DNA of 64,000 nt from Psettodes erumei (GCA_016785225.1 JAFBJZ010000669.1:1-64000); one strand, 5' to 3'. Shown: positions 48,110 to 60,454, counted from the stretch's first letter. A program made the numbers and translations. Notes: generated from the sequence alone by a model not told the origin.

Positions 48110-51100
48110 ATGTTGGATAAATTCGGGTCGCAGTGCGCCGGTGTGCCCGTCTCCAGCGCGGACCTCCAGCTCAAACTGACGGACAACAAGAGTAGCCTGG
48201 CCGCAGCGACAGGGATGGGGATGGAGAACGGCAGTGGGAAGAAACTCATAGAGATAACTGGACCGGCTTTATCAAAACGAAAACTCCTGGTCGGCTTAGA
48301 CCTTCTGTGCCTCTTCCTTGGTAAATATATTTTTTAAAAATACACAGCAAAAGCCAAATTGTTGAATGCAACGCTAAAAGCTTTATTAATGTATGAAGTG
48401 GACCGGGAAGAAATCAACATTACAAACACCTGTAGTCCAACAAAATAACTTATCTGTAAGTTCATAATTGCTTCTGATACAACTCTGTGGTCAAGGTTGA
48501 GGCCGTGGGGTATAACGCTATTGTTTGCATTGGAATACATTAGTTATAAGGTGTTTCTGCTACTTTGTCTATTCGTGCATGTGATACACGTGTATGTAAT
48601 TTGTGGAGACTGCGGATACCTGCACTTATTTGTGCATTTTGTGGTATGTGTGGCATTATTGTGCAGAAAGGAATCTGCACAATGTAATTTGTGCAGACTG
48701 TGGATACTTGCACTGATTTGTGCATTTTGTGGCATTAAAAATAAACAACTAATTTAATTACTTCAGAGAATCATTGGCAGGTTAACTGAGAACAAACTAA
48801 ACAGTGTTTCTAGGGAGTGAGCCTATCTATTCACATTTAGCTTTGTTGACAGGCAAAATCCTCCACATTTATCTGTCCATTCAGGATAACTGATGAGGGT
48901 TAACTTCGACCATGTTAAATTCTGTTCCGCTTTGTTTCCGTCTGTTTTTATTTAGTCAACAAAGACAGTTGGCGGCTGGTGATCTGACATGTGGGCCTGC
49001 AGAATATTACTATGCAGCAAATGAACCCTGGGCTTGGGAAGAGACAGAGAGTATAAATGAAGGGGGGAGAGAAAGAGAGACAGAGAGAAAGAAAAGTTCT
49101 CTCCATCCACATGTATCTCTGGCCATGTTTTTTCCCACTCCTGCGCGCTCCCGTGCACTCCGTGCCAGCTGCTTCGTGCATTGCCCAGGGAATTCTGCAG
49201 TTTCCATGACAACCTTCAGTTCTCAGGGTAGAGTCAGACCCGAGGGGAGTTGTATTTGGTATAAATAAATAACTGCACGAGCCATGAGTACTGTGTGTGT
49301 GTGTGTGTGTCTGTATGTGTGTGTGTGCGTGCGTGCACGTGTGTGTGCGTGTGAGTGACCCTCCCTCCCATATTCCCTATATGTGACAGGAGAGTGGTTA
49401 TGTAATGCTAACTAATTGGAAAAAGCTGGAGGGAGACACGGTCTGTATTAACAACATATTGGACATGTGCAGAAGGGAGGGAGCCCTCTCTCTCTCTTTC
49501 TCTTTCCCTCTTCTTCTCTGTGTGTCGCTCTCTCCTGCCCCTCTCTCTACTGTGCAGACATGCAGGACAGAGAGAGAGAGACAGAGAGAGAGAAGGAAAG
49601 ACACCCAGAGACAAACAGAGACAGTGCGAGGCTGGTTCTGGCTCTGGGCTGCTGCGGCATTTGCTCTTTGTTTTGTAGGAAAGAGTCGAGCTGAAGTCAC
49701 AAACAACTCCCCTTTCTCTCCTCATCAAGCGAAATCCGCGCCCTCACACACACACACACAAACATGCGCAGTTCAAGCTCGGTCTGTGTTGAGCACTGCC
49801 TGCTTGACTCTCCTATTTCCAGTCTCGGTGGATTCACTCTGTATTCAGTCAGGAAATGGGATCTTTCTGCAGTTGCTAAGGCTTCTTCAGTCCCAGTCCC
49901 AGTGGAGTGGTGCTGTGACCCTCACATTCCTAACAGTTGTGGAACTAGTTAGGTTCTCAAGAGAAAAGTCCGGGTTCCCACCCTTATTTTGCTGTAAAAC
50001 TACTCCTCATTTGACCTTCTCCATTTCACTCAATCCCCACATGTCATCCTTGTCAGTTTTCTTATTGCTTCAAATTGAAAAATTCTTTCTGTTGTTGTAT
50101 GACAGGGATGATTCAGTGGCATCATTAATACACTGATGCTGGGTATTGAACATCAGTACTTTCTTGTGCCAACTGAAATGTTTCTGTAGCACTATCTCAT
50201 ACTCTCTTTAATCAAATTGAAATCATATTTTTGATGGTTCTGGGGTATTTTTTGTGCAGCTGTACTCAGGGCAATCACTTTCCAGTTCCTCTCCATCACT
50301 GCCTCTAACCCTGTAGTTTTGCTCCTCTTTTCACCTCCCACAAATCCTCTATCTCATCACAAAAGGGAATATCTGTAGTCCCACTAGGGATTGTTGTGAT
50401 ATCAAATAATATCTTTCTCCATCTTATTCCTTCCATCTCCCTCTTTCTCCTCCACCCCTTTGCAGCCTCCATCCCTTTCTTTGCGTGTGAGCTGAAGGCA
50501 GTGAGTCCATACAGAAGGGGCTTTATATGTGGGGACCCCAGCATCACCTATCCTTATCTGCACCGAGAGGCCATACCAGATGAATTACTCATCGCTGGTG
50601 GCATCATCATCACCGGCCTCACTGTGAGTACGCATCATCCTTCTCATGGCAGTCTATTATTCATGGTACACCATGTCCCAGCTCGCGAGGAGGATGTAAT
50701 ATGGTGGTTATGCCTTCACCTCCAGATCGCCCTCGGGGAGTGTTACAGAGTGAGATTCCTAGGCATCAGCTCCAAGGCCTTCGTCAGGAACCTGTATGTG
50801 TCCTGTCTTTACAAGGAGCTGGGCTGCTTCCTGTTCGGCTGCTGTGTCGGTCAGTCACTGACTAACATGGCCAAGCTGAGCGTCGGCCGACTGCGACCAC
50901 ACTTTCTGTCTGTGTGCGGCGTCACATATGCATCGCTCAACTGCACGCCGGGAAGCTATGTTGCAACAGTGAACTGCCGCCAGCCTGACCACCGGTTAGA
51001 AGAGGAAGCCAGGTATAAATATATTCGTGTGTGTGTTTTATGCATATATGTTATGAATTGTACTTTTTCTGTGTGATGCCAAATGCTTCTCAATTTTTGT

Positions 51101-51453
51101 AGGAAGTCCTTCTTCTCGGGCCATGCTTCCTTTGCCATGTACACAATGCTCTATTTAGCAGTGAGTATCTCTTATCTGTCTGTTTCTCTCTCTTTCACAC
51201 ATTTCTCACACACACAAACACTGGCAAACCCAATTTACTGTCTCTCCAATTTCCAATTACCATCTCTCTGTAAAATGCAAAGAGAGGATGAATGAATCAG
51301 GGACCCATCATCAGTCCAGTTAGCAGCAAAAAGCGAGAGAATGAAAGAGGAGAGGGGGAGAGAGTGGGACTGAATGGAGGAATGGGACAGAGACAGCTTT
51401 GTTCTGCTGTGGGAGGAGTGTGACCTCGCCTCACCGCCTCACTGCTCTCCTCT

Positions 51454-51486
<33 letters not shown>

Positions 51487-52527
51487 GCTCCTGCATTTAT
51501 ATGTGTATCTGACAGCCTGTGTTTGTGCATGCAATGGTATGCATACGTGAATGCGTATATTATTACAGTACATATTGTGTGTGCATGTGTGAGTGCATGC
51601 AATCTTTGCTTGCTTGCCTGTGATTATCCTCTCTGACTGTTACACTTCCTCATGTTACTTTAGTTCTCTACCACCATTAGTGAGGGACAGAGTGCGAGTT
51701 ATTGATTCATCAATAAGCAGCAACAAAAATGTTTGTTTTCATCACAACTCGGGACCCTAGAAGCCTTATCAGTGCACTCTGATCACTGTTTATCTGACAT
51801 AGATTTACATAGGAACATATTCAAGCTAAAACCAATGTAGTAAGGTGTTATTAACAACACAAGCAACGCATAGTACGGCATGAACATAGCATGTGCCATA
51901 CTGTGTTATCTGAAATAAAAGCCAATTTAAATACTTACTGCTGATAGTATTTTATAGTGAGCAAGGACAATATTTGTGTTTGAAAAAACATGACTCATAG
52001 CAGCAGAGTCCAGGCATGACATGGTGATGGAACTACAAGTAAATGTGGAGGGAATGCTTTGTTAATGGTGACATACACTTTTGGGCAACTGGGATTGAAG
52101 GCTGTTATGATGAACAAGATAACGTAGTTTGTTTTTGTGATATAGTTTTACCTGCAGGCACGGTTGACATGGCGCGGGGCTCGGCTACTGAAGCCGGCAC
52201 TGCAGTTCTTCCTGGTTCTGCTGGCCTTCTACACAGGTCTGACCCGGATCTCAGACTACCGGCACCACCCGTCCGACGTGCTGACAGGCTACATACAGGG
52301 AGCCCTCACTGCTTACTGGGTGGTCAGTATACCTTGTCGGCTTGTGTTTGTTCATGAATGTGTGTGCACATGTCAAAGTCTGTGAAGGGCCTAAGGTGGG
52401 CATGTTTCTGGTTCTGGTTTGTTTTCAGGCCTTCCACATCTCGTCCATGTTTAAAAGCTCCAGTTCGGATCTGTCTCCGACTGAGACCCTGGACACTCCC
52501 TTGTCACCCCACCATACTGTCTGCTAA
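48110..52527 (+). CDS. Lipid phosphate phosphatase (PLPP2/PLPP3-like)
   Basis: Six-pass membrane ecto-phosphatase that removes phosphate from lysophosphatidate, phosphatidate and sphingosine-1-phosphate. Exons: 48110-48320, 50466-50623, 50726-51012, 51103-51160, 52146-52322, 52429-52527; phases 1, 0, 2, 0, 0 agree, 329 residues. All three PAP2 catalytic motifs are present: KLSVGRLRP, SFFSGHASF and TRISDYRHHPSD, with an N-glycosylation site (NCT) in the loop. FFSGHASFAMYTMLYL and RLTWRGARLLKP resemble PLPP3; TR in motif 3 resembles PLPP2, and the human 19p13 linkage favours PLPP2, so no symbol is given. The N-terminus is long (about 60 residues before the first helix, Ser/Gly-rich). The human PLPP3 RGD in the second outer loop is absent (CRQPDH). 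Exon 5 starts at 52146 because that acceptor restores FYLQAR. Confidence 0.88.
48597..48735 (+). repeat. Two-copy direct repeat in phosphatase intron 1
   Basis: About 45-50 nt repeated with a spacer: TTTGTGGAGACTGCGGATAC... and TTTGTGCAGACTGTGGATAC..., each ending TTTGTGCATTTTGTGG. Confidence 0.7.
51455..51484. repeat. (GT)n microsatellite
   Basis: GT run in phosphatase intron 4. Confidence 0.9.
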
Positions 52528-53323
52528 ACCTCACCTCCACCAACCCCTACCTGTACCAGCATCCACCTGCTGCCAGTTGTCTGGTTTGGATAGATGAAAG
52601 ATTGGAAGAATATGAGACAATTTCCTGTGAAGTCAAACCACATACCTCAGTATTCAGAGTGTAGGACAAAGAGAGAGAAGGAGGAGAGTTTGTGAGATCT
52701 TGTATGTGGCTCAAAAGAGAGGACATATGAACTGGGCTGCTCAGCTGGAGTGTTGTAAGCATCCTGAGCACTTGACCTTTTGTCCTTGTGACTGACCTTA
52801 ACATGTGATACTTACCTGTGAGATGAGACTGAACGCACAGCAACCACTACCACTCTACGTATATGTCACCTGTAAATATATACAGCTTTTGTACAATTCA
52901 AATGATACTGTAAAAGCACCTTTTGATTTTCCTGTTACTATTATTAATTACCACTTTGTAATTATTTGGTAAATAGAATGTAATGCTTTTTATACAATTG
53001 TAGCATATCTTGTAGCTGTTCTTTTTTGTTTGTTTTATTGTTTTTATATACTGTAACCCCAGTGAATGTAAGATGTAATGTGTTGCACCTTTTAGATGTG
53101 GTAGGATGTGTCCATCCATCTGTGTGCGGTATGACATACTGTATATGTCGTGTACCGATGAAGGAATGAGTATGAGAATGTCGATAGAATACAATACATA
53201 TTGAAAGGGTGTACATGTTACTAGTTCTTAGATGTATTTATAATAATATGTACATGTTTGTACTTACCAGTCCAAGAGCACACAGTCAGTTTTTGAATGC
53301 TAATACTGCATACTCATTTTGAG

Positions 53324-53329
53324 AATAAA
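53324..53329 (+). terminator. Polyadenylation signal AATAAA, lipid phosphatase
   Basis: AATAAA about 800 nt after the stop at 52527, after which the sequence changes to spacer; a plausible 3' end near 53345. Confidence 0.5.
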
Positions 53330-53934
53330 AATATACATGTTATTGCACAATCTTTAAAAAAGACCATTGCTGTAGTTCTGTGTAATTCCTGAAGTTCTAA
53401 ATTAACTTTTTTGAAAATGCTCCAATATGTTGATCAGCATGTCATTAGCTATGTATGACTGCCTTTTTGATGGTAGCCTGTTGGCTCATGGTGAAAATGT
53501 GGATATACATAGTCAACAGGATACATAGGACAACACTCAAATATTGCAGTCAGCTAAAAGATGCTAAAATGCTCCTTCGTACTGAGGGGAACGGCAGAGT
53601 AAGCTGATCATTTTCTGTCATCACAAGTGACACTCCTGACATTGCACATCATCATTTGGCCTGTTTTTTGTCAATATTGATTAGTGAAGCTCTAAGTAAA
53701 TAGCTCAAGAAGGCTTCAGTATTTATTACCAATATTTTGAATTTGGGGTATAATTTTGTGATGAACAAATGGGGGGCTCGACAAATAGAGTTTAGCTAAA
53801 TTAAATTATTTGTTATTATTTGGGTTTTTTTGTTTGTTTGTTTTTAGCCTTAGCCTTAGTTAGGCACTATAAAATTTGTTAAATGATCAGGATTAGAATT
53901 CAGGATTTTTCTCAATGGCTGCATGAAGATTTGA

Positions 53935-55217
53935 AATAAGACCATATAAGCAACAGCCTTACTATACCATGACATATTTGACGATGAGACCCAGGACCTA
54001 GCAGTTGGGACCCATGCCACACAAGCAACAGGGCAGACAGTATCTCATGAAAATTTGTCAAATTTTATTGGTCTGACCATGACAATTTCATACCTTACAA
54101 TACAGTGACATTTTTCATGACTTTTTAATGCCTCACTACGATGGCATATCCTACAGTGTTTTTGATGCCATACTATGATGCTTTAACCATGTTTTTGATA
54201 TCTTACTATGCCATGACTTTTTTAGATTAATTTGAAGCCTTAATATGCTGTTACGTGTTTCATTACAATTTCGATACCTTATTACACTGTGACATTTTTC
54301 ATGATGTTTCGATGCCTTAATATACAATTTTTTTATCATGTTTTGATTCCTTACTATACTATGACATTTTTTATGACTTTTCAAACCTTGCTACATGATT
54401 ACGTTTCATGACATTTTTATGCCTTTACTCCATGATGACATTTTTACCATGTTTTTAATTTGTTACTGTATACCTATGATGTTTTTTTAGGATGTTTTGA
54501 TGCCTTACTACACTGTTATGTATTTCATGGCATTTTCGTCCCTTACTATACTATGACGTTTTCACCATGTTTTTGATGTAAACTTCATGGTGTCATATGT
54601 CTTTAAAGTGCTAGAAAAGGTCAGAAAAGGTGACAAATACACCAAGCATTTTGTTATTGTTCGAAAACAGGAAGTCGCTGCAGTGGATGTACAGGTGCCA
54701 CAGGTGCAAAAAAAGGTCATAATATAGTATGTCACAAAAACAAAAAGTGTCATTGTACAATATGTCATGAAAACAAAACCCCCCATTAAATAATAGTGTA
54801 TACGAGTGTATATCATAATGTACATAGTAGTATATGTCTTACAAATGCAAAAAACAAAGTTCATAATATAATATGACATAAAAATAAAAAAAAGCCATAG
54901 TAACCATTATGTCGTGAAACAGGAAAGAAAAATCAGGTAATAGTGTTTCATGAACACTTCATATAATGATATGTCTTAATAATGCAAGAAAAAAGTCATA
55001 GTATAATGTGACCTGAAATTGCACAAAAAGGCTACATTATAGTATGTCAGAAAATGGGGAAAAGGGTCATACAATAACATGTAAAAATATATAAAAATGC
55101 AAGAAAATAGTGAAGGAATAGTGTTCATAAACACTTCATAGTATAATGTGTCTAAAAAATGGAAAAATTTGATAGTATGGTATGTCACAAACAGGTGAAA
55201 AAATGCCATGGTATAAT
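53935..55217. repeat. AT-rich degenerate satellite with inverted arms (left block)
   Basis: Left arm (to about 54585) repeats a degenerate unit of roughly 35-38 nt built of CCTTACTATACTATGAC and ATTTTTCATG...TTTTGATG words. After a non-repetitive core (AAACTTCATGGTG...GAAAAGGTCAGAAAAGGTGA, about 54585-54690) the right arm carries the same words in reverse complement (GTCATAATATAGTATGTCAC...). The retrotransposon is inserted in the right arm, at ATAAT. Confidence 0.75.
55213..55217 (+). repeat. Target-site duplication ATAAT, left copy
   Basis: Five bases directly before the 5' LTR, repeated exactly at 62132-62136 directly after the last LTR. Confidence 0.85.
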
Positions 55218-55702
55218 TGTTATGATCCATGTCCTTTTGGGTTTCTGTCTGGTGTGTTTTCTCCTGGTGTTGCTATCTGTTAGGGCTCCCCCTGGTGTTC
55301 TTCCCCTTTTGGTTAATCACCTGGCTAATTCCCTGCACCTGTGTCTCGTTTTGCTCGTCACTCCCCAGTGTACTTAAACCCCTGCCTCACACTTCCCTGG
55401 TGTCGAAACTTGACCATTTCATGCCTGAGCCGAGAACCCTGTACACTAGCCTGAACTGTTTCCGTAGACACATTTATGCCTGACCACTGTTTCTTGCCCT
55501 AGCCCATTGGATTTGTTTGCTGTTGCTCTGGTTTTTGACTCGGACTGTTTGACTACGCCTCTGGTTTTGCTGCCCTGGTTTTCTGACCCTGATAACAGAC
55601 TTGTTACACGGATTTTTGGATTTGCGACTCTTGGATTGTTGATAATAAAGATCATTGCCAGCACACACTGTCTTGCGCCTGGTTCCTGTACTGATCATCA
55701 CA
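55218..55702 (+). repeat. 5' LTR
   Basis: 485 nt, TG...CA. TATA-like TACTTAAA at about 55372, predicted transcript start about 30 nt later at GTCGAAACTT (55402-55411), AATAAA at 55644-55649. Its subtype (GTCTGGTGTGTTTTCTCC...) matches the last LTR, not the two middle ones. Confidence 0.88.
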
Positions 55703-55718
55703 GTACGTTTCGACCACC
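55703..55718 (+). promoter_or_regulatory. Primer-binding site, predicted self-priming
   Basis: Directly after the 5' LTR, ACGTTTCGAC (55705-55714) is the exact reverse complement of GTCGAAACGT, found at the predicted transcript start in the last LTR (61831-61840); the 5' LTR has one mismatch. No tRNA-type TGG start is present. This is the Tf1/sushi self-priming layout. Confidence 0.6.
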
Positions 55719-56678
55719 ATGGAACCAGCAGGCAGTGCGCAGCTAAAAGCGGCAGTGGATAGGCAGGACGCCGTGCTGGGGGCACAACAGCGACAACTCC
55801 GGGCCCTCTCGCAACATTTGCAGACGCTGACCCACAGCATGGCTGACTTGGCTGCTACCGTCAGAGGTAACCAGCCCACCCCCGCTCTTCATCCATCTGC
55901 TTCCCCTGCTCCCAGCTCCACCGTTCCTCCGACGACACACGAACCACGTCTCCCATCGCCAGAGAATTACGACGGTGAGCCTGGGTCCTGCCGGTCCTTC
56001 TTAACCCAGTGTAAGCTCGTCTTCAGCTTACAACCAGCCACCTTCTTCACCGAGCAATCCCGGGTCGCCTACATCATCACCCAGCTTACCGGGAGGGCCA
56101 AACAGTGGGCTACAGTGGCCTGGGAAGCGGACTTAACGTGTGTCCAGAGCTCTACTCTGCTGGCTGAGGAGATGAAGAGAGTTTTCGATTGGTCCAAGCA
56201 TGGCCAGGAGGCAGGGAGAGAGCTGCTACAGTTACGTCAGGGCCGCAGGTCAGTTTCGGACTACTCCATCGAGTTCCAGACACTCACCACCGACAGCGGC
56301 TGGGGAGAACATGCCCTGTATGATGCATTCCTCCACGGTCTTGCTGAATGCATCAAGGACGAGTTACTGACCCACGACCTCCCTGACGATCTGAATCAGG
56401 TTATGGAACTAGGTATCCGTGTCGGCGCACGCCTAGAGAAACGCGGGCGCCAGGCCCGCCCGAGCCCACACCGTCAGCCATCCCCTGCTCCCCTGCGTCG
56501 ACCAAGGTTGCTTTCTGGGGCACCACGCCCCCACACACCCGCCCCGGAGGCAGAACCCATGCAGATAAATCGAGCTCATCTTTCTATGGAAGAACGAGAA
56601 AGACGGATCCGAGAACATACTGTGGGGGGTGGACACTCCAAGATCAGGTGCCCAGTAAAAGGCAACGCCCATGAGTGA
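55719..56678 (+). CDS. Retrotransposon Gag
   Basis: 319 codons starting 16 nt after the 5' LTR. Begins MEPAGSAQLKAAVDRQD, with an N-terminal coiled-coil-like stretch, then a capsid-like domain (YDGEPGSCRSFLTQCKLVF, RAKQWATVAWE) shared with the sushi/RTL Gag family. The CCHC zinc knuckle is damaged: only GGGHSKIRC (His and last Cys) is left, the first two cysteines being lost, apparently around a G run at about 56625. The reading frame is otherwise intact. Confidence 0.85.
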   Translation: MEPAGSAQLKAAVDRQDAVLGAQQRQLRALSQHLQTLTHSMADLAATVRGNQPTPALHPSASPAPSSTVPPTTHEPRLPSPENYDGEPGSCRSFLTQCKLVFSLQPATFFTEQSRVAYIITQLTGRAKQWATVAWEADLTCVQSSTLLAEEMKRVFDWSKHGQEAGRELLQLRQGRRSVSDYSIEFQTLTTDSGWGEHALYDAFLHGLAECIKDELLTHDLPDDLNQVMELGIRVGARLEKRGRQARPSPHRQPSPAPLRRPRLLSGAPRPHTPAPEAEPMQINRAHLSMEERERRIREHTVGGGHSKIRCPVKGNAHE

Positions 56679-57208
56679 GGAGAGGAGTGCTCGTGGGCGC
56701 AATGTCATTAGAATCCTCCTCGAAGAAGTGCACCAGCCTACCAGTGACCTTAGAGTGGAATGGGGGCTCTAAGGGAACTAGGGCACTGGTGGACTCAGGA
56801 GCAGAGGAGAGCTTCCTGGACTTGAGGGCGGCTAAGCGCTGGGGCATTCCCTGGGTGGTGCTTTCTCAACCACGAGTGGCGGTCTCTCTGGATGGCCGGA
56901 AGATCGGCCGCATCACCCATGCTACGGCTCCCCTAAAGATGCGAGTCTCCGGTAACCACCAGGAACTCATCAGTTTCCTGATCATTAACTCCCCCTGTTC
57001 ACCTGTCATCCTTGGCCACCCATGGATGACCATCCATAACCCAGTCATAGACTGGGAGAGGCACGAAATCATGGGCTGGAGCCCCGCCTGCTCGCAGACA
57101 TGTCTTCGTCAAGCCCACACACCGGTTCCAGTCGCACAGACGGAGCCAATTCCTAACCTGGAGGAGGTCCCCCCCCGAGTATCTAGACCTAAAAGAAGTC
57201 TTCAGTAA
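56675..57208 (+). pseudogene. Retrotransposon aspartic protease region
   Basis: Frame shifted relative to gag. Contains the catalytic ALVDSGAEESFLD motif near 56790 and the flap/ILGHPW segment near 57012. The frame runs out shortly after an eight-C run (57169-57176); the downstream reverse transcriptase continues in another frame, indicating an indel there. Confidence 0.75.
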
Positions 57209-58675
57209 GGCGCGTGCCACTTGCCTGCCACCCCATCGCCCGTCTGATTGCCCCATCGATCTGAAGCCAGGGGCGACACCCCCTCGAGGTAGGCTGTTCT
57301 CCCTGTCGCTCCCCGAGACTGAAGCTATGGAGAAATAACTTAACGAGTCCCTGGCTGCAGGTATCATCCGCCCATCCTCGTTGCCAGCTGGGGCGGGGGG
57401 GTTTTTTGTTAACAAGAAGGACGGTTCCCCTCGTCCTTGTATTGATTACCGCGGCCTCAATGATATCACTATCAAGAACCGTTATCCCCTTCCGCTCATG
57501 TCCACTGCATTCGAGCTTCTCCAGGGAGCCACCATTTTTACCAAGCTGGACTTGTGAAATGCCTACCACCTTATACGCATAAGGGAGGGAGATGAATGGA
57601 AGACAGCCTTTAACACTCCCACAGGTTACTGGGAGTACCTGGTTATGCCCTTCGGCATAACTAATGCCCCAGCAGTCTTCCAGGGAATGGTGAACGATGT
57701 GTTAAGAGACATGATTAACAAGTTTGTCTTCGTCTACCTGGATGACATTTTAATTTTCTCCCGTTCCCCAGAACAACACACAGAGCATGTGCGGCAGGTG
57801 CTTAAACGATTGCTGGAGAATCAGTTGTTCGTCAAGGCCGAGAAGTGCAAATTCTCATGCACCAGCACCACCTTTTTGGGGTTCAAGATTTCAGCGGGAA
57901 GCATTGGCATGGATCCTCCAAGGTCGAGGCTGTCACCGAATGGCCCCGGCCAGAAGGCCGTAAGTCATTGCAGCGCTTCCTGGGATTTGCCAACTTCTAT
58001 CGAAGATTCATTAGAAACTACAGCACAGTTGCCGCTCCTCTCACCACCCTGACCTCCACTAAGGCCAAGTATTCCTGGGGCAGGGAAGCTGAGACTGCAT
58101 TCCAGCGTATGAAGAAATTATTTACTACTGCGCCTATCCTCATTCACCCAGACCCGGAGGCACAGATCATCGTTGAGGTCGATGCTTCTAGCATTGGGGT
58201 GGGGGCCGTCCTGTCCCAGAGATCATCACAGGATAGAAAGGTGCACCCCTGTGCGTTCTTTTCCCATCGCCTAACCCCTTCAGAACAGAATTATGACATA
58301 GGCAATCGTGAGCTCTTGGCAGTCAAACTGGCCTTAGACGAATGGAGGCAATGGCTGGAGGGTGCCAGGGTCCCTTTCCTGGTGTGGACAGATCACAAGA
58401 ACCTGGAATACTTACGGACGGCCAAGCGGTTAAATCCTCGTGAGGCCAGGTGGGCCATGTTCTTTTCCAGGTTTGACTTCCATCTGGCATATCGCCCGGG
58501 TTCCAAGAATGTCAAACCCGATGCTCTATCCAGAAGGTTTGATCCACCGGCGAAGGACCCAGCTCCTGACACTATCCTCCCATCCAACATTTTCATTAAT
58601 GCGGTTGACTTGGACCAAGTGAATGCCCTAGTGGGTGCCTCTACGTACCCGCCAGTGCATGACCCCAGGTCCTTG
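57180..58675 (+). pseudogene. Retrotransposon reverse transcriptase and RNase H, broken
   Basis: RT motifs are plain: GGFFVNKKDGS, CIDYRGLN, MPFGITNAPAVF and the catalytic YLDD at 57735-57746, followed by RNase H with VDASSIGVGAVLSQ and the GNRELLAVK segment. Breaks: in-frame TAA at 57336-57338, TGA at 57555-57557 and a frame change at about 57920. Inactive in this copy. Confidence 0.85.
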
Positions 58676-59959
58676 AGTGGGGACACGCCTCCATCCTCTC
58701 CTGCCACCCGGGGAGAAGTCGCACCCATGACTTCATCCTGCACAAGTTCTGGTGGCCAGAACTAAGAAGGGACGTGCAAGACTACGTCTCAGCCTGCTCG
58801 GTCTGCGCCCAAGCTAAGGTAAATCACCAACCACCACAAGGTCTCCTGCAACCACTAACCACTCCCAGCCGTCCCTGGTCACACATAGCATTAGATTTCA
58901 TAACAGGGTTACCCACTTCCAACCACCACACCACCATTCTTACCATCGTTGACCGGTTCTCTAAGGCCGTACACTTTGTTCCCCTCAACAAGTTAACTTC
59001 TGCCCAGGAAACAGCCACACTACTCATCCAACACGTAGTCAGATTACATGGCATCCCCTCCGACATCGTCTCAGACCACGGTCCCCAATTCTCCGCCAGC
59101 TTTTGGAAAGCCTTCTGCACTCTCCTAGGCACATCTGTGAGTTTATCCTCCGGTTTTCACCCCCAATCCAATGGCCAGCTCGAGCGGGCTAACCAATCTC
59201 TCGAGACTGTCCTTAGGTGCATGTGTGCCCAGAAACCCAGCTTCCTGGAGCCAGCAGTTGCCATGGGCCAAGTACGCCATCAACAGTCACACCTCCGCCT
59301 CGCCCAAGTTATCCCCCTTCGAGTGCTGTCTGGGGTACCAACCTCCTCTGTTCCCGAGTCAAGAGAAGGAGGTGGGGGTTCCGTCTGCCGAGGCCTTCAT
59401 CCGCAGATGCAGAAGGACCTGGAGCATTACACGTTCCAATCTGTTGAAAGCGGCTGCTCGGATGAAGGAAAGGGCGGACAGGAGGCGTACTCCGGCTCCA
59501 GTTTATCTCGTGGGGCAACGTGTGTGGCTGGCTGCCAAGGACATCCCACTGAAGGGGGGCATGCGTAAGTTGGCTCCGCGCTACATTGGTCCATTCACCA
59601 TTATCAAGGTTATCAGCCCCTCTGCAGTCAGACTTCGGCTTCCTGCCACCATGAGTAAGATACACCCCACGTTCCATGTTTCACGTAATAAACCGGTGGT
59701 CACTCACCCCTTGTGTTCTGCCCCTGAGCCCCCTCCCGCCCCCAGCATCATCGAGAATGGGGCGACATACAAGGTCCGGAGCATCCTGGACTGTCGTCGT
59801 CGGGGCCGGGGCCTTCAGTACCTTATTGACTGGGAGGGCTACGGTCCCATGGAGAGAAGCTGGACACCGGCCAGGATCATTCTGGACAAAGACATGATAA
59901 GGGACTTCCACAGGACTCATCCCAAGCCACCTGTTAAAACGCCGAGAGGCGTTTCTTAA
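58675..59959 (+). pseudogene. Retrotransposon integrase with GPY/F and chromodomain, broken
   Basis: A frame change at about 58675 begins the integrase. The zinc-binding region ends CSVCAQAK; the catalytic triad is visible as Asp 58894-58896 (ALDFITG), Asp 59074-59076 (SDHGPQF) and Glu 59182-59184 (QLERAN), giving the D,D-35-E spacing. A second frame change at about 59220 precedes the C-terminal part with YIGPFTI (GPY/F-like) and a chromodomain with YLIDWEGYGPMERSWTP. Stop TAA at 59957-59959, then the polypurine tract AAGGGAGGGGG. Confidence 0.85.
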
Positions 59960-60454
59960 GGGAGGGGGTACTGTTATGATCCATGTCCTTTCGGGTTTCT
60001 GTCTGTGCCCTCTCCTGGTGTTATCTGTTAGGGCTCCCCCTGGTGTTCTTTCCCCTTTTTTGGTTAATCACATGACTAATTCCCCGCACCTGTGCCTCGT
60101 TTGATCATCACTCCCCAGTGTATTTAAACCCTGCCTCACACTTCCCTGGTGTCGAATCGTGACCAGTTTATGCCCGAGCCGAGAACCCTGTACGCTAAGC
60201 CTGATCTGTTTTCATCGACACAGTTTTGCCTGACCACCGTTTCTTGCCCTAGCCCTTTGGACTTGTTTGCCGTTCCTCTGGTTTTTCCTACTCGGACTGT
60301 TTGACTACGCCTCTGGTTTTGCCGCCCTGGTTTTCTGACCTTGATTACGGACTTGTTACACTGATTTTTGGATTTGCGGATTTTGGACTGTCGATAATAA
60401 AGATCATTGCCAGCACACACTGTCTTGCGCCTGGTTCCTGTACTGATCATCACA
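59617..60454 (+). repeat. Tandem 3' unit A (chromodomain tail + PPT + LTR)
   Basis: 838 nt, from CCCCTCTGCAGTCAG in the integrase tail to the LTR end CATCACA. Its LTR (59972-60454, 483 nt) is of the inner subtype (GTCTGTGCCCTCTCC; TATTTAAA TATA box). Confidence 0.88.

Noticed and set aside
49405..50136. 243-codon ORF in phosphatase intron 1
   Set aside because: Driven by CT/GA simple sequence (SLSFSF, RERQRE); no domain, and a similar-sized antisense ORF exists in the same repeat.
53935..55215. CRISPR-like array
   Set aside because: Repeat units are degenerate, spacers are not distinct, and the organism is a vertebrate; it is an AT-rich satellite.
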